DNA of 64,000 nt from Isoetes taiwanensis (GCA_021234155.1 JAJEKV010000100.1:286116-350115), one strand, 5' to 3'; shown: positions 42,604-55,400, counted from the first letter of the stretch. The notes: generated by a model from the letters alone, not told the origin. Translations and numbers: made by a program.

Positions 42604-45600
42604 CTTCTACAATTAATGCCTCCATTAGATGATCCCTCCGTGACTTGGCATAGGCATCAGTGAACCAACTGGGTGTCATCTGCATGGTGCACAAGTATTA
42701 GAGGACTATACCAACAAATAACTAATAGGAAAATAACATGTTCTACTTACAAAAATGGAACTTGGCTGTGCATCAACCACGACATCTATGAATTTGTGCA
42801 TGTAAGCCACAATGTACATGCAAGGGTTGCTGGTACTAGTTTCTGGCATTTTAGGACAGAACACAGGAGCATCAAAGTTCTTCCTACCATGATTTAAGCT
42901 GTTGGATCCGAGCATCATGTTATTGATCACAAGCTTATGAAACCTGCAAAATTGCAATGTGAGAATAAATCAAGCATAAGAAATTGCAATATGAGAATAA
43001 TCAAATCATAAAACTAAAACAGAAACTCATACTTACTTCTGGACCACTTTATCATCGGGTACATAGCCTTTGACAGAGAGAGGATCCCAGATACTTGGGC
43101 TAGCTATAGATGGACAAGAGCTTTTCACCCGGACCAAAGAAGCACAAGTATTGCCAATGCCACATTTGGGCCTTGCGAATTGGAACAAATATGTATTGGC
43201 ATCTTGCAATCAAAATGCCATCCAGCCCTTCCTTTATGTTAGTGTTCTCATGCATCCGCCCCTCCCCCTCGTTCTTGAGGGAATTCACAAAATTGAAGGT
43301 GTCCTACCGAACCAGTAGAAAACTTGTGTTTCCAATCGGATGGAAGACTGCTACAAAAGGTACACGCACACAAATCCGAATACATATTAATACATAAGAT
43401 GAGTGACTTAGGGAATGAAATAACATAAATATGTTGAAATGCTAGCCTACCTCCCATAGACATCTACCATCTTAGAGGTCAAGTCCGACTTCCAGCGAGA
43501 ACTTCGTCAACATCACTTTGAAAGATAGAGGGTGCGGGCTTAGGAGGACAAATCCTATAAGGAGTGAATGGAACCAACCTTTTCGTCGGTTCACTAAAAG
43601 CTGCACAAGGAAACAACAAAGATTAGCAAAAGAATATATCTATTGTAATCAATTGTATATTACTCACCTTGTAAATTCATCACCTGCTTCAACATCTTCT
43701 GTGGACTGCTGCACCTTATTTGTTATCACATCAATATTTGCTTGTAGATCCTCATCCTCTTCCTCTTCCTCTTCCGGTTCCGACTCAGAAGGATCAGGAT
43801 CAGCTTCCTTCACGGCCTGTGATTGTGTCCTATGTACCATCAAAATGTGGTTAATTATCATAAATATGAGATGTTTAACAAAATTAGTTCATCTTGGACA
43901 TACCTCTTTCTAGGTGGTGGTGGCACTTTTTTGCCTGGAGATTTTCTTTTCGGAGGACATTTTTTTGCTGCTGGAGATTTTGCCTGTTTTTTTCCTCTTG
44001 GAGTGCCATCACCAGCATTTGGAGTGGACTCAACTACCAACTCAGCTTCCTCTTCCCTGGTATCTCTTGGGATAAAATCTGGATCTGATTCCTTTGTAGC
44101 TTCTTCTGTAACAGGTCCAGAACTGGGACCTGCAGATGATGCTGAGACAGAAGCTGAATCTTTCTTAGCTTCTCCAATTACTAATTTAGCACTTGGTGAT
44201 GAAGGAGTTTACGCTTAAGCCGATCATTGAAGGGTCTCGCACACCGCAATCGCTTTAGCTTTCTCAAGTGCCATCCTCTCAATTTCCTCAACTTCACTTT
44301 GCCATGTTCGAGGAGGCACCGCTGCGCATTGTTCTATTACCGCACCGTAAATGTCATTGGTGATCCGAGCTGGAAGGTAGAGGGTCTACGAATCTGGCCT
44401 CCGCTTATTATGCTCGGTAAAATCAGTAAAGAGAGTCGATGCATGGCTCAAGAACATCAGCCCATTAAAAGCCGCTTCGGGATAGGAACGACCTCATCTG
44501 CAAACAAACAAATGACCTAAATTTCAATAGACATAAAAAGAACATGAAAAATGTAACTAATGAGAAATATCCGGTACATTCTCGCCAAGCATGTACATTT
44601 CATGTACATAAAATGTACCAAATGTAAGTAACTACATTTAACTATAGCCAAATGTACATGTACATGTTCCTCAATGTACATAAAGGTACATCGATGTACC
44701 CGGATGTACATCGATGTAATTCGGATGTACCAGTATCCAGTTAGGGAATGTAGATCTATGCCCAAAAAAAAGCACATATATGTAAAAATGCACATACTTA
44801 TGAATCCATCTACGATGCACTCTAAAAAAAAATGCATGTACATCTATTTGCGGATGTAGACTCCATTAGAGACATGTACACAAACCCGATACAAATTTGC
44901 GGTCAAGCTCAAAAATAAAAGCATCAATAAACAAGCAAATATATGCCTATGTACCTCACGCTACAGATGTAAACTAAAAGTTATACATGTACAAAGGAAT
45001 AGCAATGCACCTTGAAAAGCCATACATGTAGAACTATGCATTACAATAACAAATATGAATTAAGTGAAATATAAGTTTAAATTAGTTGAGAGCAATGCAT
45101 ACCTTTCACAAAAGGGGAAACCAAGCTAAATTCGAATGCCCTCATCCCGGATGCAACCTTTTATGCAATTACGTCTTTCATGGACCGGATAACACAAGCG
45201 AGAAGAGGCAATAAGCATCTCTGCATGGAGCTAGCAAAGAACAAACCGGTTTTTGCCAAAGCCTTGGCCACAACAAAAAATACATGAACCCGAATGTGAT
45301 GAACTGCTCTATAGAAGTAGCTCCTGACGGTAGGGCCTCGGTGCGAGAACAATAGGTCCTGCTCTCCCCATGAAATCCAAAATCTGTGAATGCCTTTGCT
45401 GAACCAATTCAATGCAATTAAGTTTTTCCTTTGCTTGTTCACTTGAGATTTCATGCCTTTCAATTTCTTTAGTTGCTTCCCGCAAACCAATGTCTAGCTT
45501 AGAAGAGTGTTTGCTCTTTATCATGTCTACTCATAACCAAGTCTTCCAACTTGTACTTCAACACTCCGAACATAACTTGATTTCCAAAGGGATCCCGGGA

Positions 45601-46424
45601 CAATTTGTCAAATTCTGTTTTGTCTCATCTATTTTTACGGCAGATCTGCTGCCGATCTTCTGGATAGCATATCCTTTCTACCCTCAATCCGGGCCGATGA
45701 CCTTCAATGCATCCCCCTTCTTTCTTCCAATGCTTCTACTTCATTCAATAGGTTAGTTTTCTCCTCCAACCCATGCTTAAGTAATTGCTTTTATTGTGTC
45801 AACATCTGATCTAGAATAACCCGTGGCTCTAATATTATGGCACACAATACGATGTCCCCGTTTGATAGTTGAGGATTTACCCCTTGTAGGGTCCTCTCGT
45901 AACGTCTGAAATGAGGGTTTTTGGTAAGATCTTTGGCGGTCCTAGCCACGCCCATCCAATCAACAAGCCGTCCCTTCAAGTGAAGAGCAAATGCTCGCAA
46001 AATAGGTAGAAATATAATGGTTTGTAACCTGTTTCTTGCCATAAACCAATTCATAATATTTAAAAACCATCTTTCCATGCGTTACGGATTCTCCCTTCCT
46101 TGAATCCTCGTCGTTTTTGAGCTTCACCCCATACCTCGTTCATAACCATCTCTAGGTTGGGTATGTGGGCCTCTGCATGTTTTTATCACGGAGGTCTTTG
46201 GCTTGGATCACCTCGTAACCCAAACGTAAACTCCTTGGAGGTAAAAATCCACTGCCGGAAGCACTGGTATCTTGCTTGGGCTGTGGTGATGAGCAAGCAC
46301 TCATCTGGGGGCGTTTTGGGGCCATAGCTAGATGAAGAATTCGTGGATCGGAATTCAAGCGAAGAAGGCAGGGATAGTGAACAACAAGAGGCAAACCAAG
46401 AAAGAATTTGGGAAAGAATTTCAA
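42604..46424 (-). pseudogene. Ulp1-type protease with coiled-coil and charged N-terminal region, locus 2
   Basis: Minus-strand exons: 46,325-46,152, start MAPKRPQMSACSSPQPKQD; about 45,640-45,330, coiled coil with FGVLKYKLEDLVMSRHDKEQ and ERHEISSEQAKEKLNCIEL; 44,216-43,904, AKKDSASVSASSAGPSSG then a Lys/Pro-rich GKKQAKSPAAKKCPPKRK, donor GTATG; 43,829-43,669, acidic ESEPEEEEEEDEDLQANID, donor GTGAG; about 43,400-43,035, Ulp1 block CQYIFVPIRKAQMWHWQYLC; about 42,960-42,760, SNPCMYIVAYMHKFID with the Cys kept; and about 42,680-42,604, ending at TGA. The His-Trp is present, but the expected Asp-Ser is altered and the Gly after the Cys is Met. Several frameshifts make it inactive. Possibly more than one gene. 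It is a SUMO-protease relative by family. Confidence 0.65.
44570..45010. repeat. TGTACAT-type repeat, intronic
   Basis: Many dispersed TGTACAT words over 440 bp (for example CCAAATGTACATGTACATG and CGATGTACCCGGATGTACAT) in an intron-like region of the Ulp1/coiled-coil gene; similar to 33,220-33,510. Confidence 0.8.
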
Positions 46425-46764
46425 AATCCGATAATTGCGGGTTCAGAGTAGTGGATAGCCATTAATCATGGCAGTTACTAGCGGATCATGATGACAGTTA
46501 TACCAAAAATGTGCATTTTGTACATATGTATATGTACAAAAAGGGCTACATTTATAGACACCCTTTCATGCTTTTACCCAGAGAGATTCCAGCATATTTT
46601 ACATTTATATGTGTTTATCGTAGATGGGAGCTATTGGTTCCAGGCTTTGATGAAATTTCTCATAATAGGGGAAATATAAGAATCAGGTTGAGGTGCAGAC
46701 AGAAACATGTTGATAATGTTTTATGGTATGGCTATCTAAAGGTTTGCTAATTTGCATCCAGTAT

Positions 46765-47290
46765 CTAATGCTCCATCGCAGATGACTTGTCACCATGAAT
46801 TGCTTTTTGAATGTAAATGGTCCCTAAAGTTTGGGCTTGTACAAAAAGATCTTTGCAGCCCAAGCCTCCCCATGCTTTATTTAAATGGATGATTTCATCC
46901 CAGAAAATCAAGTGCATGTCTTTCCAAATACAATTTAGAATGCATCTTTCCAATTGATTGTAAGATCTTTTATTAGCAAAGATAGTAGAAAAAAGTATAC
47001 ATGGGAGCTACCGAGAATGGAATTGGCAATTATTACCCTGCCAACAAAAGAAATGCAATTCTTAAGCAACCTACTTTCTTTCTATTGCTGTTAATGATAG
47101 GCTCCTAAGCTGGCTTGGCTAAAAGATTTAAGGCAAGAAGAAGCCCCTGCAAGGTAATAGCTTCATTTGAAGGGGTAATATTAATATCCCTCATGTTAAT
47201 TTCGAGTTTAGGTTTTTCAACATAATGCTGCATTTGTCAAGATGAAGAGTATCAGGACACAGAAGAAGCCTTTCCATTTTTCGGTTATGT
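46765..47290 (-). pseudogene. LINE reverse transcriptase C-terminal remnant
   Basis: Minus strand reading: LERCILNCIWKDMHLIFWDE then HLNKAWGGLGCKDLFVQAQT. It resembles the region after the RT domain of plant L1 elements (W...I..PK..GGLG..D). Upstream minus sequence is related but broken by stops. It lies just outside the right end of the composite element. Confidence 0.65.
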
Positions 47291-47566
47291 ATGGAAAGAG
47301 GGCTACTTACTATCAATAATCCTATGTACAACACGTGTGATTGCCCATTTGACTAAAGCCTGCACGCCCTCATGTTCTTGAACATTTTACCTCAAAGCCA
47401 GGCATATCACCAAATATATCTTGTTGGCATCTCTAACTTGTGGCCCTTATCAAACTCACTAAAATGCCCACCAAGTCAAATGGCAGTTAAATGCCCAAGT
47501 AAAGCAGCTAAGTCAACAGATCCAAACTTAAAATCATTATGCCACAACTCAAAAGTCATATCTTGT

Positions 47567-47687
47567 AGTTTGTTGTGGAGTGTCGAGGTATCACTGTCTC
47601 TTTGGGGCAGTTCTCCTTCCTCCTCACTTGCTTTGTAACATTACCATTCTTTTAATATATTGATGACACAGTTCTTCAAAAAAAAAA
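47567..47687 (+). mobile_element. Very short LINE 3' end with poly(A) and target duplication
   Basis: It ends GTTCTTCAAAAAAAA. The sequence AAAAGTCATATCTTGT flanks it on both sides (47,551-47,566 and 47,688-47,703), a 16-bp target duplication. The retained piece is only about 120 bp. Confidence 0.85.
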
Positions 47688-47703
47688 AAAAGTCATATCT
47701 TGT

Positions 47704-50525
47704 CAGTAAAGGTAGAAGCTCTGAGAAAGTGGTAAATTAATTATACATCTTTGGATAGCTGGGACTTTTTACCACCACGCATGAAATCAAAATATTTTCA
47801 CGAGCTCATCTGACAATAAGGCACTGCAATGCAGACTTGCACAATGTAGATTTAGCATGCTTACAAATGGAACGACGGATATTTCTTTCTACTACAAATG
47901 TATCGTGATATTATGTTCCTTGTTGGAACTGAAGGGTCCATTGATGTGTGCATTTTTGAAAGATCACTAATAGGAAGCTAAATGTCATAGATAGAAAGAT
48001 GTATGGTGTTGAAGATGAACTTAGCTGATATAGTAGCATCAACACCACAATGCTAGTAGAGGCATAGGCTAGATAAAACAAATACTATCCTTTACGCAAA
48101 GTTGTTTTTGCTAGGAGTATACATAAACTATTCTTCATCGTGTGGAGAACATAATCATACTCAGGAAGAAGATATGAACTGTTTTGCTCCAGGATTGTTC
48201 TAGTAGCTCATATGGCAACCACACTTCTTTCCTCTGTAATGGCTGCTACTCATTCTTAGAGCAAGCTTACAGAAGGGATCAATGAGAGCTTTTATGAATA
48301 AACAATACAATTGCAATTCCAACATTTATATGGATCTCGCATCACTTATATGACTTATAGATCTACCTGAAATAAGATACCAAATTCAGCTTCCAGAAAT
48401 TGTCCAAAAACTTAATCAAGATTAAGCAAATAGCACTCACATATTTTACCTAAATATCATTATCAAAGCAAATATCAATTGGCCTTGCATAAAACATGTT
48501 GCCTGCAAACATTGGACACCAGACTTAAGGACACGGGCGCTTTTTCGCAATTGCTTCCAAATGATGAACATGTTGCTGTAGAGATTAAACTTTGATGTAT
48601 TCTGGCTCATCCAAAATTAGTGAGATTCAAAAAAAATGCACTTGCAGCTTTTGAGCAAAGATTATGGGCATCCACCTAGCTGTGAAGCAATAAAACCTTC
48701 TTTGCAAAGGTAGAAGACAAAAGGTTAAGTGTCGTGTCTCTCATCATATGGATTTCGAGCATTTTGCCTCACTTGTAGTATAATCGACTGTCAGGTCGAT
48801 ATATATCTGCCATGAAGATGCCAAAAATATGTGTTTGAGCTGTTTAAGGACCAGGCAGATAAACTACATGCTTTTCTACCATGACGTCATTATGGACAAT
48901 GTAGGAGCGGGGAATGAAGCTGCATGTTTTTCCATGTGACGTCTGCATCTGTATAGGTCCAACACAGGCATTTGCACACAAAAATTAATAGGTCGTAAAT
49001 TGAGAATAAACTATGAAGCTTCTGCAATATGAGGTATGATCTTCCAGCATTTTCATGTCGCATTCCTGCTCAATAGGCTGAGCTTATGAGCTTTTGATTG
49101 CTAGATAGTCTTCAGAAGTTTCATGCTGCAAACATTTTGTAAGTTGCAAAAAATCAAGTCAATTTCAATTGAGAACAGTAAAATAGAGTCACTAAAGCAA
49201 CAAACATCAACTATATGTAGATATGAGTATTGTGGCGTGACTAATAAGATCTTCAAAAGGCAAAGTGCATATTACTTATAAAGTTATGACTATATGATTT
49301 TTAAGATGAATCCACAGAACATGATTCTCCTTCGCGATGAATTACAGATAGAAGCAAGGCTGCTCTCCGGTATAACTTTGTGTTTAAGAGGAAAGGAAAA
49401 ATTGTATGATCTTTTGATTTCTTCTGGATAGTCTTCAGAAGTTTCATGCTGCGATCATTCTACAAGTTGCAAAAAATCAAGTCAATTTCAATTGAGAACA
49501 GTAAAATAGAGTCACTAAAGCAAAAAACATCAACTACATGTAGATATCAGTATTATGGCATGACTAATAAGATCTTCAAAATTATAAAGTTATGTCTATA
49601 TGATTTTTAAGATGAATCCATAGAACCTGCTTCTCCTTCGCGATGAGTTACAGATAGAAGCAAGACTGCTCTCCGGTATAAGAGACATGTAACTTTGTGT
49701 TTAAGAGGAAAGGAAAAATTGTATGGTGATGAAACTTCTGTTCACAACCACTTAGGCCAACGTAAACGTTAAATCAAAACTTTCTTCAAAGTCCATACTA
49801 CAGGCAAATAAGGAAATCAAATATTAGATCTGCACAAATATTGGGACATGAGGCCAATACCTTTATATGTCACACTTGAGACATCGATTGTTGCTCGTTT
49901 AGAATATAACCTGCAAACGAACCATCATCAATCCCAATAGTATAGTGCACCGTTAATCCTAATTGCATACTGATGCAGTACAAAAGACTGAGCAAAATTC
50001 ACCTTTCTGATTCCTTCTAGCTATCATCTGAAAAGAGCTTTGACAGAAACCTAAAGGCAAAAAAATCTTACGCTCACGCCATGTCACAGAATCCGTTGGG
50101 CCATTCGCAAAGAAACCAAGCCACTGTTCTAATCAAACATGGGGCAAAATAATGGCCACAAACGCGCATGTACTCCTTGCCGATGCACTCTTTGCCATAG
50201 CGAAAATCTATTTGAATGCATCTTCCAAGATGGCGCGATGAAAGTCCTTCTGAAGACATCTTCCAAGATGCCACAGAAATGCATTGTGTGGCATCGTGTC
50301 GTATGCCTTCTCGAGCAAATTAAGGGGACATCCAAAAGAAAAAATCATAGGGAAAAATGCAATGATATTTGGAAAATCAAGAATTTTTTCCGGCAGCCAA
50401 AACGCTGCAAATCGTGCGAAATCGAATTAGAATTCAAAAATGTTTTTAACCAAACTGGAAAATCCCAAATTAAAAGGTTGATATATGAATAAAAGCTTAC
50501 TTTAAATTGCTTGTAATATAAAAGC
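47704..50525. other. No gene recognised; contains a 320-bp tandem duplication
   Basis: Long non-coding stretch. The one clear feature is a tandem duplication: about 49,105-49,425 and 49,427-49,745 share GATAGTCTTCAGAAGTTTCA, AAAATAGAGTCACTAAAGCA, and CTCTCCGGTATA..AACTTTGTG. Open frames at 50,139-50,492 show no family features. Confidence 0.5.
49105..49745. repeat. Tandem duplication, unit about 320 bp
   Basis: Two adjacent, highly similar copies with a few small indels (for example an 11-base insertion AGAGACATGTA-type in copy 2); period about 324 bp. Confidence 0.85.
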
Positions 50526-50990
50526 TTGCCTTTGACAACAAAATATCTTGCAATTGCAATGATTGGATTATACACACAAAAGAAAATAGGCAAGAAAGCA
50601 TTTGAACCACTGGAAAAGATGCAGCAAAATGGCTTGAAATCTGCTAAAATCACAAATATTACAACTAGATGCATATGTGCTAATGTTGCAGCAATAGAAG
50701 AGGGCAAGAAAGTTCATTTGCACATTGTAAAAAAGGTGGCCTAGAGCTGGATATTATTCTAGCAAGTCGTCAATATGTATGCTGAGTGTGGGGATCTAGT
50801 TCATGCATCTGATAGCCCTGATAAAATAATAGAACATGACATTATTTTTGTGGAGTCTTGTGATTGTTGGATATGCTTTGAGGGGCTGGGATGAAGGCAT
50901 TCGAGCTTTTCCAAAGGATGCAATGAGAAGGATTTACAACAAAGTTCTCTGCATGCAGTCATGCCACATGCTTGTAAACATGCAATTCTT
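50526..50990 (+). pseudogene. Pentatricopeptide repeat (PPR) protein fragment
   Basis: Reads MIGLYTQKKIGKKAFEPLEK, then MQQNGLK, then CANVAAIEEGKKVHLHIVKK; after a frame change LVNMYAECGDLVHA; then LWSLVIVGYALRGWDEGIRA. This is the PLS-type PPR pattern (M-I-Y-Q..ALE....M...G..., CA....L..GK..H..I, VN.YA.CG.L..A, W..MI.GYA..G...A). Such proteins bind organellar RNA. Stops and frameshifts, and the absence of other repeats, show a fragment. Confidence 0.75.
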
Positions 50991-51834
50991 TCGTTTAGGC
51001 ATCTGAAAGAAGATGAACATCCACATGCTTAAGCATCCATTGCCTATTCCATCCAAAGCTTCCAATTCACTATTGTGCTTCTCTAGAAGTTTAACAAACT
51101 CATAATAATACAAGGATGCTCCTGCAATAGCTTTTGAATAGTTTCTTTACTGCTTTGCCTGCCATCAAGCAGATCTTTATTTGGTTAAATACAAACTAAA
51201 CAAAACAAGTACGACACAAAAACCATACCAAGAGGAGGTGCAAAGCAATAGTTAGGCAGAACACAAATATCTTTGTATCATGCTTTTAAATAATTATGTC
51301 CCATAAGACAAAGCAACCAGATTGCTAACCATATCATGTATCCAGTAAAGATAAGAAATTTGAGCCTTTGAGCTTATTAGGTTTCCATCCCAAGTGAAGA
51401 TATATACTTGAACTTCAGAACCGTAGGAAATTGACCAGGGCCAATGTAAAGGGCTAATTCAACTTGCTATAATTTGAGTTTAAAATTAGAACTTGTGGCC
51501 TATGAGCACTACATTTTAGGAACAAAACACTACCACTTGTTTGAATATTTGGGGGTAAGCTATTTACTGGAGTGGAGAGAGATGGATTGCAATGGCACAT
51601 CCATTTGCTGCTAGTGCGTATTATCTGTAAAAGAAAATCAAATATTACTACTTTGTTTTCCAGCAAATAGATCTTTATTTCATTAAATACAGAGGATCTT
51701 TACTTGCTTTGGTTTTGCCTTTGCCCTTTAAACAGATGTCAAATTCATGGCTCTGGAACCCTAGTCGTGGAAGAAAGGAATAATGAACATATAGCATACG
51801 AAATCTGCTTGTGCTGCATCATTTTTCCCAAATC
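50991..51834. other. No recognised feature
   Basis: AT-rich sequence without a coding exon that I can support. It ends at the LTR boundary, where the 5 bases AAATC before TGTGAC would be the target duplication to compare with the other end outside the window. Confidence 0.4.
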
Positions 51835-53258
51835 TGTGACGGCCCCGGCTCATATACGACGCCCCGATCGTATACAAACCGGAGATCGTCCCTCAAACCA
51901 GCATCTGCCCGCTGATGTGAGGCCGTCCACCTATCATCGGGCCCTCGATGGTGGCCAAGAACCCGACGGGGAAGAATGGACGTGTCATTCATCCCGTCTC
52001 CCTCGGGATCGACCTAGCAACGGAAGCGCAAACAAAACATGAGCACGTAACATCAAACAATAATAATATACCCACCTCGAAGGGTGGTCCACCATATCAC
52101 AGTAGCTGCATCACACATCAGTACATCAACCTGACATAGGGAAGATCCTACCCAGGCTCAGACTCATGGGGATCGACTGACAGCTTGGGGTCTCCAGAGA
52201 GCAATGCAGACAGAATTCATGGCAAATGGATTTGGCTGGCAAAGGAACATGGCCGTTGGGTAGTCCACTCCATCCGCCCCTCCTGCGCATACTATGCAGA
52301 TAGGCTGAAAAGTATTGGAGCCTGACCGTAGCCTGCCGGGTGAATAGCCAGGGGGGCTACTACTACTGGGTTGCATCTCCCCAGTCCCAATGAGGCAGGA
52401 GGAGATCTCTCTCCTCCAGAAGGTTCATGCTATCCACGGGCGAGCTAGAGAGCCACTGCTCGTATACGACTTGAACTCACTGGAAGATGACGCATCACCC
52501 CACGAGTGTCGAGCCCATACCCTGCCCTCACGCAGTGCCAGGGTATTAGGCCTAGCTCACAACGTTCCCCGGCCGTCTTTACGCGCCAGCGGGATCAACC
52601 GTGAATAGACAAGCCCTCCCTTGTCAGCCGGTCTAGCTCCGCCACCCACAGCCAGGCGGGCTCTTATGCACAGGCCGCAATAATTGGGAATTAATGGGCT
52701 AAAACTATGATCATACAACTACTTGGGCTCTGGGTCTCTATCCCCCTTCCCAATACACAAGAGTGGCGCATAGAATGTCACAATATCATCACAACAGAAC
52801 TGAAACAATAGAATACATCTATTAGAATGAGGGCTGAAAACTCGGATCTAACTATCGGATCAACCACTAACCGGCTTCTTGGCTGGCTCCCACTCCTCTG
52901 AAGGCGTCCATGCTGCTGAATCTCGAGATTGCTGGCTTGGATCGAGCTGCTACTAAGGAATGTCGGTTCCTCTGCTACTGTTCCGACTTACGGGGCTGGG
53001 AACTGAAAGGGTTTCCCTTTTAGGGTTTATGCCCCTTTATCCCCACGACCTTATTGGTCAATGGGCTATTGCCACATGGCAAAAGGATATTATATTCACA
53101 TGTGGCCTTAGCATGTGCAATATAATAGGTCACAAGGTTGTACCCTAGGGTACTACCCCTTTATGGTCGATGCGTACATGTCGTCTAAGTCGACATGTAC
53201 TAGTGACGTGTCAGTATAATATACGTATTCATACCGTATATTATCCTGGAACGTCACA
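51835..53258 (-). repeat. Gypsy 3' LTR, 1,424 bp
   Basis: It begins TGTGACG and ends CGTCACA, a perfect 7-bp terminal inversion with TG..CA ends. The internal side is followed by a purine-rich tract on the element's sense strand. Degenerate relatives of this LTR are at 1,560-1,880 and 10,210-11,363. Short open frames inside are not coding. Confidence 0.88.
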
Positions 53259-53272
53259 TTCTCCCCACCTTG
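53259..53272 (-). promoter_or_regulatory. Polypurine tract of the Gypsy element
   Basis: On the minus strand reads AAGGTGGGGAGAA directly before the LTR's TGTGACG, the place where plus-strand DNA priming occurs. Confidence 0.85.
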
Positions 53273-54128
53273 GATTGATGCTGTCCGCAGCATCACGAGT
53301 CTCCCCACCTTGGAAAGATACCTGCACAAGGAAGCTTGGATGGTACATGTAATTAAGATAATCCTTGAAATTCTAATTGCAATGTTTATAATTACCACAT
53401 GGTATAAGGCATTTAATTTATGCCTTAATTCAACATTAGTTAAAATTATCAACATTAAAATATCAAGTTTAAATTATCAAGATTGAACATCACAAAAAGT
53501 GTTCTTAAGGTTCTCGTCCCCTTGTAACATTTATTCAGTACATATGCTACAAGGTCTTGTAGTGCAACCTCCCGCCTGTTCGTCGTTCTATTGGCCTGCA
53601 GATTCAACACTACATTAGTATCATTTAATTATTAATAAAATTTTGGTTATATGGTGACCACCCCACCTATCTACATGAATGTGCGACTAATCTCCCGGCA
53701 TAGGAAGAGGATGCTTCTTCCATCGTGGACGTGGAGACAGCCCCTATCATGCCTATATGCCGCTCATGCCTACACCTTTAGTTGCCCATCGTGGAGGATG
53801 GGGTCCTTCCCGTATATGGGGCGTGAAGGACAGATTCCTCCTATCAAAACATATATGGGGCTAGAGGTGCTTTTCCTATCAATGCATTCCTGAATGACCT
53901 CTTTTCTCTCCAGCTGACTACTTCCGTGGCATCGGAAGTAGACTCCTACTTTACCTCACTCACCCATCTGTTCGGAGTCGACTACTTAGGTGACGAGCTG
54001 ACCCTTGCATTGCTCCATGAATTGTGGGTACTGCTTCTCAAGATCGATTGTAGTACCCGTGTGGCGTCCTCCAGTGGTAAGTCGTCCATTTCACAAGGTG
54101 CTGGAGAAATTGAGATCTTCTCGTCTTC

Positions 54129-55400
54129 TTATAAGATGGGGTCGAGAAGAACCTCGGGAACAATCTCAAGTTGATCGTCCGTTAATTCCGATGGCTTCGG
54201 TGTCTCCAATACTTCCTCTGGATTAGGAGTGTGTTTCTTTAGGAGACTTACGTGAAAGACTCTATGGATCTTGAGGTGTGCTGGTAAGTCCAATTTGTAG
54301 GCTTGGTTACCTACTCTTTTGACAATTTTAAATGGACCAGCCCACCTTGGAGCAAGCTTCTTGCAATTGCTGATGCGGAGCTTCGCTTGTTTGACTTTTA
54401 TCTTTAGCCAAACATTGTCCCCTACTTGGAACTCCCTTACTGTTCGGTGCCAATCAGCTATGCTCTTTTGCCTGCTTCTTGCTGCTAGGAGGTATCCTCG
54501 CACCTCTTCAACCAATTGTTGCATCTCGGCGAGCATCTGCTGGGATACTTCTACCTTGGACCGCGGGGTTGTGCCAAGTGTCTAGTGTCAAGCACTGATA
54601 GCCGTAGTTGATCATAAACGGCGACATTTGGGATGACTCTTGCTTGGTGCTATTGTATGCAAACTCAACCAAGTAAATGAAGTCATCCCACTTTGATTGC
54701 TTGTTCCAGACATAATTCCGCAACATATCTTGGTATTCGATTGGTGCGCTCATGCGCCCATCCATCTGCGAGGGTGATAAGGCTGTGCTCATCGACAATT
54801 TCGTTCGATGGTGTTTGAAGAGATCCCGCCGGAATGCACTCATGAACTTGAATCTCTATCGGAGATTATTTCTCTTGGCATCCCATGGAGTCTAAAAATC
54901 TCCTTTGTGAATAGCACCGCTGTGTCTAATGCGATGTCGGTGCTCACGCAAGGCACAAAGTCGCCATCTTCGACAATTTGTCGACTACGACCATTAAGGC
55001 ATCTTTTGCCCTTATGGTTCTAGGGCCCCTGTAATGAAGTCCATGCTTATTATCTCCCACTTGGAGCTTGAATGCGGCAATGGCTCTAATGCTCACGGAA
55101 TTAAGTAGTTCCGCTTTGGTTTCTTGGCATAGCTGACACTTTCAGCGTATGTACCTTGCTATCCGCTTCTTCATGCACGGCCAATAGTAACTACTTCTTA
55201 TCTTGAAGTAGGTTTTAAAGTAAAACCTGCGTGGCGGCTATTGGGCTGTTGTGGGTGTCATGGAGAATCAACCTTCCTCTCGGGATGATTCCGCACACAC
55301 AACTTATTTTTATGGTACAAGAGCTTTCCTTCCTTCTTAAAATGTTTGAAGGCTTCTCTCTCTTTGTCCGTTCTTGCCTCTTTAGAGGCTAGCCCATACT
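54129..55400 (-). pseudogene. Gypsy integrase (C-terminal part), broken
   Basis: 54,843-54,550 carries blocks of the catalytic core C-terminal region (DDFIYLVEFAYNSTKQESSQ then MSPFMINYGYQ), 54,536-54,129 the GPF/Y-type tail (RWAGPFKIVKRVGNQAYKLD, IHRVFHVSLLKKH). The catalytic core between 55,400 and 54,850 is broken by stops. After the stop, about 54,130-53,930 reads on in a way that could be a decayed chromodomain (LPLEDAT), which is weak. Confidence 0.85.

Larger units (their letters stand above)
32093..46579. mobile_element. 14.5-kb composite DNA element with transposase-like, FCP1 and Ulp1 genes, locus 2
   Basis: The left end begins GGGTAAAAGCACGAAAGG and the right end, on the opposite strand, GGGTAAAAGCATGAAAGG: a 22-bp inverted repeat ending GTGT, with one mismatch. 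The flanking bases are AGAG on both sides, a possible 4-bp target duplication. TGTACAT-rich sequence lies just inside both ends. Between them are a transposase-like gene (+) and, on the other strand, an FCP1-type phosphatase and a Ulp1/coiled-coil gene. A hAT element has inserted into the phosphatase. The same gene set at 2.6-10.2 kb supports a single mobile unit. The TIR is short enough that the boundary should be treated as a strong hypothesis. Confidence 0.7.

Noticed and set aside
43518-44218. Plus-strand open frames of 131 codons
   Set aside because: They are complements of minus-strand acidic and Lys/Pro-rich exons of the Ulp1/coiled-coil gene; low-complexity runs keep the opposite strand open.
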